Shown here: piece by piece, positions 1 to 6,866 of the stretch
Numbering within the stretch: position 1 is the stretch's first letter
Layout of the letters: each line of letters begins with the position of its first letter
Origin: Syntrophaceae bacterium UBA2210
Lineage (GTDB): Bacteria > Desulfobacterota > Syntrophia > Syntrophales > UBA2210
Direction of reading: 5' to 3'
Assembly (NCBI GenBank): GCA_002327865.1
Contig: DCUQ01000010.1
Span: 65,659 to 96,993 of the forward strand
Length of the DNA stretch: 31,335 nt
Program-made: the position numbers and the translations under genes
The notes under the pieces: model-generated
The model's database searches: none
What the model saw: the letters and a program-made list of their open reading frames with translations, nothing else
What the model was told of the DNA's origin: nothing

Positions 1-96
1 TCTGTCGTGATATTCATGGTGGGGCTTGTATCGGAGCAGGTGGCACAGTTGAGATTTGACAGAGCAGAGATTTACGATGACAGGAACAGAGAATAA
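1..96 (+). CDS. C-terminal fragment of a probable family-2 glycosyltransferase (truncated by window edge)
   Basis: An open frame runs from the first base to a TAA at 94-96 and encodes the last 31 residues of a protein whose start lies outside the window. The fragment begins with a hydrophobic stretch (VVIFMVGLV) and continues as a polar tail rich in charged residues and ending DDRNRE. A hydrophobic helix followed by a short charged tail is how membrane-anchored GT2 (GtrB/DPM-like) enzymes end. The neighbouring GT4 and methyltransferase genes on the same strand fit a glycan operon. The family call is inference from a short tail; that the frame is coding is more secure than what it encodes. Confidence 0.45.
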   Translation, partial: SVVIFMVGLVSEQVAQLRFDRAEIYDDRNRE

Positions 97-210
97 AAGG
101 ATACTTATACAAAAGCATTAAGGATCATACCAATATAAAAGATCCTGTTACACTCACTTAATCTATAAACATAAACCTCAAAGCGCCCGGTCAGGTTTAA
201 ATTAAAAACT

Positions 211-1278
211 ATGCAAAGGCTAAATATTCTTTTTATTTCTAGAGCTTACCCTCCAATTATTGGTGGCATTGAACGGCAGAATTATGAAATATCAAAAAGT
301 CTTTCAACGGAAAATAATGTTGGGCTAATTGCAAATACCAAAGGAAAGAAAATGCTGCCAATATTTGTCATTGTTGCCTTAATAAAGCTGCTTCTCATAC
401 TTCGCAAATACGATATTGTGCTATTGGGTGATGGGGTTTTAGGAGTTATTGGATGGATCATAAAATTCTTCTCTCGAAAGCCTGTAGTCTGTATCGTCCA
501 CGGACTGGATTTGACTTACCCAAATGTTATTTATCAAAAGTTGTGGGTTAATATATTCCTCAGAAAAATGGATAAACTAATTGCTGTTGGGAATGAAACT
601 ATTAACCAAGCGGTTTCACGTCGCATACCAAAGTCAAATTTATTTTTTATCCCAAATGGTGTATCGATAAAAAAGACCTTGCCACCCTATTCAAGAAAAG
701 ATTTAGAAAAGATTCTTGGCAGAGAAATTCACGGCAAAGTTTTGCTCACACTTGGCCGGCTGGTTAAAAGAAAGGGTGTCGCATGGTTTATTGAAGAAGT
801 AGTAAATAAGTCATGTGATAGCTATATATATATCATCGCGGGGGATGGAGCAGAAAAATCGAATATTATCACAATTATCAAAAAAAATGGCCTTCAAGAT
901 CGCATATTTTATATTGGTACCGTTTCTGATAAAGAAAAGGAGGTTTTATATTCTACTGCGGATTTGTTTATTCAGCCCAATATAAAAGTACCGGGGGATA
1001 TAGAGGGATTTGGTCTTGTCGTATTGGAGGCTGCCTCCTATGGTTTACCTGTTGTCGCATCGGATATTGAAGGGTTAAGAGATGCCATTAACAGTGGTGT
1101 AAACGGAGTTTTAGTGCAGGAACGTAATGTAGCGCAATATAAAAAGACGATAGCGATTTTCTTGGAAAATGAAGAAAATAGGAAACAATTCGGGTCAAAA
1201 GCCAGAGAATACGTAATGAATTATTATTCTTGGGAAAATATTGCTAAAAGGTATCTAAATATTCTTAAACAATTATAG
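211..1278 (+). CDS. GT4-family glycosyltransferase
   Basis: The 355-residue protein has the two-domain GT-B layout of retaining GT4 enzymes that transfer a sugar from a nucleotide donor onto a lipid-linked or surface glycan at the inner face of the membrane. The N-terminus has the typical acceptor-domain start (residues 5-20, ILFISRAYPPIIGGIE). The donor domain begins near residue 176 (LLTLGRLVKRKG), and the E-x7-E signature is EGFGLVVLE at residues 265-273. A hydrophobic stretch at 50-64 may contact the membrane. The Shine-Dalgarno is weak. The gene is much richer in A+T than the pilus genes, like the next gene, which suggests the block was acquired together. Sugar and acceptor cannot be read from sequence. 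Confidence 0.88.
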   Translation: MQRLNILFISRAYPPIIGGIERQNYEISKSLSTENNVGLIANTKGKKMLPIFVIVALIKLLLILRKYDIVLLGDGVLGVIGWIIKFFSRKPVVCIVHGLDLTYPNVIYQKLWVNIFLRKMDKLIAVGNETINQAVSRRIPKSNLFFIPNGVSIKKTLPPYSRKDLEKILGREIHGKVLLTLGRLVKRKGVAWFIEEVVNKSCDSYIYIIAGDGAEKSNIITIIKKNGLQDRIFYIGTVSDKEKEVLYSTADLFIQPNIKVPGDIEGFGLVVLEAASYGLPVVASDIEGLRDAINSGVNGVLVQERNVAQYKKTIAIFLENEENRKQFGSKAREYVMNYYSWENIAKRYLNILKQL

Positions 1279-1354
1279 CAACTCCTAATTCTTTAGTAAT
1301 CAATTTTAGCCAAGAAAACTTAATGCTCAACTTATCAGTACTGTAAGATACAAT

Positions 1355-2182
1355 ATGGAAAATGATATTACAAAAACAGGGGAACGAATAATTCCTGAAG
1401 ATATTGAAACTTGTGCAGAGTATCTTCTTTACTTGCGGCATTTGTTCGCTTATGAATTTGCAAGAAACATCTTGCCAAAGAACAGCCTTGTATTGGAGGT
1501 AGGGTGTGGAGAAGGATATGGATCGAATCTTTTGTCTCAATATGTAGAAAAAGTTGTCGGGCTGGATATAGATGACAAAACAATCAAACACGCATCGAAT
1601 AAATATTCCTCAGAAAATTGTATATTCAAAACCTACAACGGGATTAAAATCCCATACAAAGATAACACTTTTGATGCAGTTGTTTCGTTTCAGGTAATTG
1701 AGCATATTCAAGATGATGAAAATTATGTTTCAGAGATACTTAGGGTATTGAAACAAGCATCTCCGTTTATCCTTACCACGCCAAACAGAGAATATCGATT
1801 AGATCCAGGACAGCGTCCTTGGAACAGGTTTCATGTAAGAGAATATTCTGCAAGTTCATTAGAAGACCTCTTAAGCAGTACATTTTCTGATGTTACGATT
1901 TGGGGAATTCGTGGAAACGATGGAATACAAAGAATTGAGAGAGAACGAGTTGAACAGATTTTAAGGATTAACTCTCTTGATCCTTTATATCTTAGAAATT
2001 TAATACCGGAACAGTTTAAACCAAAAATTATCGCTCTCCTGAAAAAAATTGTTGTCCGGAACCGTAATAATCAAAATAAAAAGGGTTTTCTACAACAATA
2101 TACCTTGAAGGATTTCTATATTACCAAAAATGATGTTGAAAATAGCATGGATTTGTTGGCTGTTTGCACAAAACAAACCTAA
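1355..2182 (+). CDS. SAM-dependent methyltransferase (class I)
   Basis: A 275-residue class I methyltransferase. Motif I is VLEVGCGEGYGS near residues 46-57, the acidic residue ending strand 2 is in VVGLDID, and the post-II region is DAVVSFQVIEHI. This matches the Methyltransf_11/25 type often found in O-antigen and exopolysaccharide clusters, where it may methylate a sugar and cap chain growth. The C-terminal third (about 180-275) is unlike the core fold and probably recognises substrate. It lies 76 bp after the glycosyltransferase, on the same strand and with similarly low G+C. The small-molecule target is not identifiable. Confidence 0.85.
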   Translation: MENDITKTGERIIPEDIETCAEYLLYLRHLFAYEFARNILPKNSLVLEVGCGEGYGSNLLSQYVEKVVGLDIDDKTIKHASNKYSSENCIFKTYNGIKIPYKDNTFDAVVSFQVIEHIQDDENYVSEILRVLKQASPFILTTPNREYRLDPGQRPWNRFHVREYSASSLEDLLSSTFSDVTIWGIRGNDGIQRIERERVEQILRINSLDPLYLRNLIPEQFKPKIIALLKKIVVRNRNNQNKKGFLQQYTLKDFYITKNDVENSMDLLAVCTKQT

Positions 2183-2352
2183 ACACGCATTCTCTTAGTT
2201 TACTGCAGTGAACTTTAATATTTTTTGTCATGATCACGGGTGACATGGATGGTTGGCACAAGACAGGAAACGCAAGAAAATATTATCTGAAAGATGTATA
2301 GGGCTGAAGATCGTTGTAATTATCGACAAAAGTTGCACAAAAAGGACTATCT

Positions 2353-3315
2353 ATGATAAAGAGTCGTGTATGTTCTATTGCTGTTGTAATAATCGTGGCT
2401 TTTGCAATATCAACATATATTTATTATCAACCTTATTCTCTCAAATTTCTAAAAAATGTTAATCTCGTAAATCTCATTTTTCTAATTATGATAAGAATTC
2501 TATTTCAGGTAGTCAATGGACTGTTACTTCGTGAATTTGCTTCCAAGTTTGAAACGTTTCTAAAACCAAAAGAGTGGTTCGGCCTTTCTATTGTTACGAC
2601 AATGGGAAATTACATATCCCCTTTTTCTGGCGGAATGCTTGCCCGCGCTGCTTACTTGAAACATCGCCACGCTTTTCCTTATACACAATTCGCCTCACTT
2701 CTGGCGGCAAGCTACCTGATATATTTCGGAGCCATTGGTGTGGTGGGTTTTATTACTGTAATAATATCTGGAGAAGCTTTAGCGTTTTATTGGCAGATGG
2801 TTTCGTTTTGGGTTGGGGTTATTCTAATAATTTCAACATTTATTATACTTCCAACAAAAAGATTTCCATGGAACAATCGCCTAACAAATATTATTAACAG
2901 TTCAATGAACGGGTGGGCTTTTATACAGGCGGACAAGGCTCTCCTCTTTAAAGTGGCGATATATACTCTGATAGGTATTTTTTTAAATGGACTCTCTTTC
3001 TGGATAGCATTCATGGCCTTAGCGGACTTTCCTATCTCTTTTGGAGCAGTTTTTCTCATAAGCTTGATTTCAGTTTTTTCCATTCTGTTCAATCTGACAC
3101 CCAGCAATTTCGGAATCCAAGAGATCATTATAAGCTTAACTTCTGGAATATTTGGCATTGGAACCGGCATAGGACTGATGGCATCTTTGCTAATTAGGAT
3201 AGCGTCCCTTATCCCAGCCTTTACCCTGGGTCCGATTTTCAGCTTTGTCCTTACCAGCGAACTAACAAATAATACAAGAAGGAATAACAATGATAATAAA
3301 AGACAACGGATTTGA
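2353..3315 (+). CDS. UPF0104/LPG-synthase-type integral membrane protein
   Basis: A 320-residue protein made almost entirely of hydrophobic helices (about eight), with the family's conserved region near the C-terminus, TPSNFGIQEIIISL. This matches the lysylphosphatidylglycerol synthase TM region/UPF0104 superfamily, members of which occur in glycan operons and are thought to move or use lipid-linked intermediates. The catalytic LPG-synthase domain (soluble GNAT-like C-terminus) is absent, so lysyl transfer is unlikely. AAGGA stands 6-8 bases before the ATG. The 3' end overlaps the next gene by 26 bp, so the two are probably co-translated. A transport role in the local glycan pathway is inference. 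Confidence 0.75.
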   Translation: MIKSRVCSIAVVIIVAFAISTYIYYQPYSLKFLKNVNLVNLIFLIMIRILFQVVNGLLLREFASKFETFLKPKEWFGLSIVTTMGNYISPFSGGMLARAAYLKHRHAFPYTQFASLLAASYLIYFGAIGVVGFITVIISGEALAFYWQMVSFWVGVILIISTFIILPTKRFPWNNRLTNIINSSMNGWAFIQADKALLFKVAIYTLIGIFLNGLSFWIAFMALADFPISFGAVFLISLISVFSILFNLTPSNFGIQEIIISLTSGIFGIGTGIGLMASLLIRIASLIPAFTLGPIFSFVLTSELTNNTRRNNNDNKRQRI

Positions 3316-5383
3316 TCTGAATATCAAGTGGCGGTTCCCCGACGGGAGAAAATACGCGTTTGCTTTTATTGCCCTCTTTGTATTCCTGATTATCATTTAC
3401 GCAAACAGTTTTCACTGCACGTGGCAATTTGACGATAAGCCCAATATCGTTGAGAATAATCATATTTTTCTAAAAACGCTAGACTGGACTGAGATCAAAA
3501 AAACATTCTATGCTCCAATGATAGATAAGATCTCACGTCCACTGTCATATTTCAGTTTTGCCCTGAATTACTATTTCGACGAACTTAATGTCTTTGGTTA
3601 TCATCTTGTCAATTTTATTATCCATTATCTATCGTCAGTCTTTCTATTCCTTTTCATATATAACACACTGAAGCTTCCAGTTCTCAGGGAGCGATACGAA
3701 CCAGTATCGTACGCTGTAGCGCTTATGGCCACATTTTTATGGGCCACCAGCCCGGTACAGGTTACCGCCGTTGCTTATATTGTACAGCGAATGGCCAGTA
3801 TGGGGGGACTCTTCTATATTATGGCCATGTACTTCTACCTTAAAGGAAGAACCACGAACCGGCCGTGGAAATGCGCTCTTTTCTGGGTACTTTGTATCCT
3901 TTCAGCAACATCCGGTTTTCTCACCAAAGAAAATGTCATTATGTTGCCGATAAGCATATGGTTATACGACTTGCTGCTGATCCAAGGTGCGACACGTGAG
4001 AATATCAGAAAAAATGTGAAGTTTGCCGTCCCTGTGATTTTACTCGTAGTTGTCATCGGTCTTTTTTATACGGACATTTCATCACTCTTAGCCGGCTATA
4101 AAAACAGGCCATTTACGCTAACTGAAAGGCTCCTGACTGAACCCAGGATCATCATCTTTTACATAACTCTTCTTCTCTACCCAATCAGTTCGCGACTGAC
4201 TCTTATCCATGATATTGAAGTATCAAGCTCATTTCTGGCACCATGGATTACTCTTCCGGCTATTGCTATTATAATTATACTTATCACCATCGCAGTATAT
4301 ATCTCCCGAAAAAGACCGCTCATATCTTTTTGCATTCTTTTCTTTTTTTTAAATCACGTCATTGAAAGCTCATTCCTCCCGCTTGAGTTGATTTATGAAC
4401 ACAGAAACTATACACCTTCCATGTTTTTCTTTGTTCCGATAGTTATTTTAATGATTTATGTAATAAATTATTTCTCTTACAAGAAGACAATCCAATTTAC
4501 AATGGTAGCCGTCTTTACTTTTCTGCTGGCGGCACAGGGACACACTGTCTTTGTACGTAATGATATCTTTAAGCATCCATTGCTTTTGTGGTCCGACAAT
4601 GTGGAAAAGACTCCCACACTAAGTCGCCCATATAATAATCTGGGAGCCGCTTATTGGAATCTTGGCTTTTATGACGAGGCTTATAAAGCTTATTCCAAGG
4701 CATTGGACTTAAACAGACACTCAAATCTTCTAAACCTGGGGGTAACTCAATGCAACCTTGGGATTCACCATCTCTATGTAACAAGACAATATGACAAGGC
4801 AGTAGAGTATTTTACATTGGCACTTAAGGCTTATCCAGGATACAGCCCAGCCAGTCAGGGACTCGCCATAAGTTTTATACATAAAGGCGAAACTCAAAAA
4901 GCCAGAGAAGTCCTCATGGATGCCTTATTATCATGGCCTGATAGCGCCGATCTGCATCATACCATGGGCTTTGCCCTTCTGAAGGAGGGGAAATATGATC
5001 AGGCTAGAGAGGAGGCCTTACATGCACTCTCTATAAAACCAGACCTGACAAATGCTCTGAGTGTTATCGCGGAAGTCCACCGAAGAAAAGGTAACTACCA
5101 GTTGGCAACTATCTATTGGAAGGGATATCTCAAAAAGAAGCCGGAAGATATTGAGGGTAATCTCGCATTGATCGAGCTTTACTTCCGGCAGAATGATTAT
5201 GATTCCCTTTCCGGGACCATAGGAAAACTAATGAGTATCAAGGGATCAAAAAACTGGTACGAGTTTATCGAGCAGCACTTGAACGATACTAATACTCAAG
5301 CCTATACACCTGATCCGGAAGAGATTATTTCCATCATTGCCGATAACCTGGATGATCAGCTATATAACTGCCGTAAGAAATAA
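3290..5383 (+). CDS. TMTC-like GT-C membrane glycosyltransferase with C-terminal TPR repeats
   Basis: This 697-residue protein has a multi-span membrane half (about residues 23-430, roughly ten helices) followed by tetratricopeptide repeats from about 445 to 650; the first reads PYNNLGAAYWNLGFYDEAY. In the first extracytoplasmic loop, just after TM1, there is an Asp-Asp pair (D48-D49, in QFDDKPNIVENN), the placement used by GT-C enzymes such as eukaryotic TMTC O-mannosyltransferases. The segments VTAVAYIVQRMASM and YEHRNYTPSMF are typical of the bacterial TPR-DUF1736-like relatives. Likely role: transfer of a sugar from a polyprenyl-phosphate donor to a protein or glycan outside the inner membrane. 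An AGAAGGA ribosome site precedes the ATG inside the upstream gene. The gene converges on the pilins, making pilin glycosylation an attractive but unproven job. Confidence 0.72.
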   Translation: MIIKDNGFDLNIKWRFPDGRKYAFAFIALFVFLIIIYANSFHCTWQFDDKPNIVENNHIFLKTLDWTEIKKTFYAPMIDKISRPLSYFSFALNYYFDELNVFGYHLVNFIIHYLSSVFLFLFIYNTLKLPVLRERYEPVSYAVALMATFLWATSPVQVTAVAYIVQRMASMGGLFYIMAMYFYLKGRTTNRPWKCALFWVLCILSATSGFLTKENVIMLPISIWLYDLLLIQGATRENIRKNVKFAVPVILLVVVIGLFYTDISSLLAGYKNRPFTLTERLLTEPRIIIFYITLLLYPISSRLTLIHDIEVSSSFLAPWITLPAIAIIIILITIAVYISRKRPLISFCILFFFLNHVIESSFLPLELIYEHRNYTPSMFFFVPIVILMIYVINYFSYKKTIQFTMVAVFTFLLAAQGHTVFVRNDIFKHPLLLWSDNVEKTPTLSRPYNNLGAAYWNLGFYDEAYKAYSKALDLNRHSNLLNLGVTQCNLGIHHLYVTRQYDKAVEYFTLALKAYPGYSPASQGLAISFIHKGETQKAREVLMDALLSWPDSADLHHTMGFALLKEGKYDQAREEALHALSIKPDLTNALSVIAEVHRRKGNYQLATIYWKGYLKKKPEDIEGNLALIELYFRQNDYDSLSGTIGKLMSIKGSKNWYEFIEQHLNDTNTQAYTPDPEEIISIIADNLDDQLYNCRKK

Positions 5384-5439
5384 TAAGAGTAGACCTAACA
5401 GATAAAAAACAAGATATCTCAATAATAGGATTGAGAGAA

Positions 5440-5480
5440 AAGAGGTGATGTCGATTTGATTTTCACTCCGTTTTAAACTC
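5440..5480 (-). terminator. Probable imperfect terminator of the distal pilin gene
   Basis: On the minus strand, just past the pilin stop, GGAGTGA pairs with TCACCTC across a 14-base loop with one mismatch and one G-U pair, followed by TTTTCTCTC. It looks like a decayed relative of the perfect hairpin after the other pilin (6011-6045). The flanks of both share the motif CCGTTTT followed by a variant of ACTCC, consistent with an old tandem duplication. Confidence 0.45.
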
Positions 5481-5500
5481 CGCGATATATATATCAAACA

Positions 5501-5890
5501 CTACGGTTTTTCCCAATCTTTGGTAACAGCAGTCGCAGCGGCAAAGTCCGAACCGGCCTTGCCGCCAACCGTCACCGTAGCTGCACTGGTATTAGTTCTG
5601 GCAAATGTGTATGAGAACTCGTCACTGGCAGGCTTATTTGCATTAGCCATGGCAACAATAGCCGTCATGGTAGCCGAACCGTTTGCCATCATCTCTTTCG
5701 CGTAAGCCAAACTCATGGTTGCACTCCCTTCAGCAAGGGCACCTTTCATGGCTTTTCCCCTGGCATCGGCTGTTATGTCCATAAGCTTCGGCACTGCCAC
5801 GGCCGCCAAAATTCCCAGAATAACCAGAACCACTATGAGTTCAATTAAAGTAAAACCTGCCTGGTTCTCATCAGAAGAAATTTTTCTCAT
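5501..5890 (-). CDS. MshA-like type IV pilin, distal copy
   Basis: A 129-residue prepilin. The leader of 12 residues (MRKISSDENQAG) ends at the Gly before FTLIE, the prepilin-peptidase site with Phe at +1 and Glu at +5. The hydrophobic assembly helix follows (FTLIELIVVLVILGILAAVAVPK). The PK-x4-x3-DAR pattern and following short domain resemble MSHA pilins. The mature form would be 117 residues with no cysteine, so it lacks the usual disulfide-bonded D-region. AAGGAG stands 11 bases before the ATG. From Tyr63 to Lys124 the coding DNA is identical to the neighbouring pilin. No convincing promoter was found in the 188 bases upstream, so expression may depend on read-through from the proximal pilin. 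Confidence 0.93.
   Translation of the reverse strand: MRKISSDENQAGFTLIELIVVLVILGILAAVAVPKLMDITADARGKAMKGALAEGSATMSLAYAKEMMANGSATMTAIVAMANANKPASDEFSYTFARTNTSAATVTVGGKAGSDFAAATAVTKDWEKP
5520..5704. repeat. 185-bp perfect direct repeat, copy A (3' half of distal pilin)
   Basis: Every base of 5520-5704 matches 6098-6282 (offset 578). Identity breaks at both edges: 5519 T against 6097 C, and 5705 A against 6283 G. Beyond the upstream edge the codons for MSLA still encode the same residues with synonymous changes. The repeat covers codons Tyr63 to Lys124 of the pilin. Confidence 0.97.
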
Positions 5891-6010
5891 TATTTCTATT
5901 GCTCCTTAATTAAGAACACGAGAACCCACTCATCTTTCCGCACCTTTTCAAGAAAACAATTAGTCTTTCGGAACAAGAGAAAGGCAAGAAGAACAATTGC
6001 TTACGGTCAA

Positions 6011-6045
6011 AGAAAGAACGGGGTGAAAATCGATCTCACCCCGTT
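6011..6045 (-). terminator. Intrinsic terminator between the two pilin genes
   Basis: On the minus strand AACGGGGTGA pairs perfectly with TCACCCCGTT (10 bp, plus coordinates 6036-6045 and 6017-6026) across a 9-base loop, followed by CTTTCTTTG. It lies 34 bases past the stop of the proximal pilin and before the distal pilin, so it could make the second pilin a minor transcript. The pyrimidine tail is interrupted by C, so partial read-through is plausible. Confidence 0.72.
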
Positions 6046-6078
6046 TTGACTCCCCTATATACATCTCAAAGACTGCGG

Positions 6079-6462
6079 CTATGGCTTTTGCCACGACTTG
6101 GTAACAGCAGTCGCAGCGGCAAAGTCCGAACCGGCCTTGCCGCCAACCGTCACCGTAGCTGCACTGGTATTAGTTCTGGCAAATGTGTATGAGAACTCGT
6201 CACTGGCAGGCTTATTTGCATTAGCCATGGCAACAATAGCCGTCATGGTAGCCGAACCGTTTGCCATCATCTCTTTCGCGTAGGCTAAGCTCATAGTCGA
6301 CATCCCCTCAGCAACAGCTCCTTCTAGAGCCTGCTTCTTGGCATCATCCATCATATCCATATACTTAGGCACCGCTATTGCCGCAAGGATACCCAGTATG
6401 ATCAGGACCGCGATGATCTCGATCAACGTAAAACCTTTTTGATTCTTAAGCTTTCTTTTCAT
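6079..6462 (-). CDS. MshA-like type IV pilin, proximal copy
   Basis: A 127-residue prepilin with a 10-residue basic leader (MKRKLKNQKG) cleaved before FTLIE, then a hydrophobic helix (FTLIEIIAVLIILGILAAIAVPK) and a small head domain. The mature protein is 117 residues, the same as its neighbour, and also lacks cysteines. GGGAGG stands 8 bases before the ATG. It is first in transcription order, has its own sigma-54 promoter about 55 bases upstream and is followed by a strong hairpin, all fitting the major subunit. The N-terminal 62 codons differ clearly from the distal copy, whereas the remaining head-domain codons are identical DNA. The head ends AVTKSWQKP against AVTKDWEKP in the other copy. 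Confidence 0.94.
   Translation of the reverse strand: MKRKLKNQKGFTLIEIIAVLIILGILAAIAVPKYMDMMDDAKKQALEGAVAEGMSTMSLAYAKEMMANGSATMTAIVAMANANKPASDEFSYTFARTNTSAATVTVGGKAGSDFAAATAVTKSWQKP
6098..6282. repeat. 185-bp perfect direct repeat, copy B (3' half of proximal pilin)
   Basis: Base-for-base identical to 5520-5704, same orientation. The sequence between the copies (5705-6097) contains the divergent 5' half of the distal pilin and the terminator region, so the identity is confined to the head-domain codons. Confidence 0.97.
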
Positions 6463-6528
6463 TTTTCAAACCTCCCTTTTTAAAAATAGTTTACATTAAT
6501 ATTCTTTCAATAGGATTTCTTTTTATAT

Positions 6529-6544
6529 AGCACTTTTCATGCCA
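6529..6544 (-). promoter_or_regulatory. Sigma-54 (-24/-12) promoter of the proximal pilin
   Basis: Read on the minus strand the element is TGGCATGAAAAGTGCT. Against the RpoN consensus (TGGCACG-N4-TTGCW) it keeps the GG and GC pairs with the required 10-base spacing and matches at most fixed positions; the C at position 6 and the first T of TTGC differ. The GC falls at 6530-6531, putting the transcript start near 6518 and a leader of about 55 bases before the pilin ATG, which has its own GGGAGG. A sigma-54 activator gene lies directly upstream. Confidence 0.78.
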
Positions 6545-6601
6545 CATCCTCCGATTCTTTAATATCTACCCCCTTTCTTCCTCGCCATAAAAGCGACAAT
6601 C

Positions 6602-6699
6602 TCAGGATAAGATTATTTTCCGCTATCGATCCTAACATATTCGCATGATTTACCATTAATTACGGATTCAGGATGTATCCGCAATAACGATCTAACATA
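6602..6699. repeat. Degenerate direct repeat upstream of the sigma-54 promoter (candidate activator sites)
   Basis: Four word matches recur in the same order: TCAGGAT (6602, 6668), CCGC (6620, 6679), CGATC (6627, 6688) and TAACATA (6633, 6693). The TAACATA words are 60 bases apart. The second copy also contains GGAT-GT-ATCC, a small inverted repeat. The repeats start about 60 bases upstream of the sigma-54 element, the distance at which enhancer-binding proteins usually bind. Assignment as operator is inference. Confidence 0.4.
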
Positions 6700-6866
6700 A
6701 TTAAACTTTTTATATTATTACCTTCTTACATTCCTTAATTTACCGGTATTAGCGACAGCCTTATAACCGATAATCAAACAAAAATGAATTACTGGCATAT
6801 TAGATTTTCGATCCTTGTTATAAGCAATTATTCCCGCATACAATACTCCAAATATTGTTGTTTTGT

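Larger units (their letters stand above)
6463..6866. other. Pilin upstream regulatory region
   Basis: This 404-bp non-coding stretch separates the proximal pilin from the sigma-54 activator gene; both point leftwards. It is strongly AT-rich and contains the sigma-54 promoter (6529-6544) and a degenerate direct repeat (6602-6639 and 6668-6699), and AT tracts that could be bent by IHF. No gene or clear terminator for the activator was found in it. One 95-codon plus-strand frame overlaps its right end but runs antisense into the activator gene and is not credible. Confidence 0.6.

Noticed and set aside
41..56. TGGCACAGTTGAGAT upstream of the glycosyltransferase as a sigma-54 promoter
   Set aside because: No GC at -12, and it lies inside the coding end of the preceding gene.
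2253..2462. A 69-codon plus-strand frame overlapping the start of the UPF0104 gene
   Set aside because: Cys-rich, unlikely composition, and overlaps a gene with a good ribosome site and clear family pattern.
5520..5705. A 61-codon open frame antisense to the distal pilin, repeated identically antisense to the other pilin (6098-6283)
   Set aside because: It is the opposite strand of the duplicated pilin half; its Ala/Val-rich product follows from pilin codon use and there is no ribosome site.
6792..6808. TGGCATATTAGATTTT on the plus strand as a second sigma-54 element
   Set aside because: It lacks the -12 GC and points away from the pilins into the activator's antisense strand.
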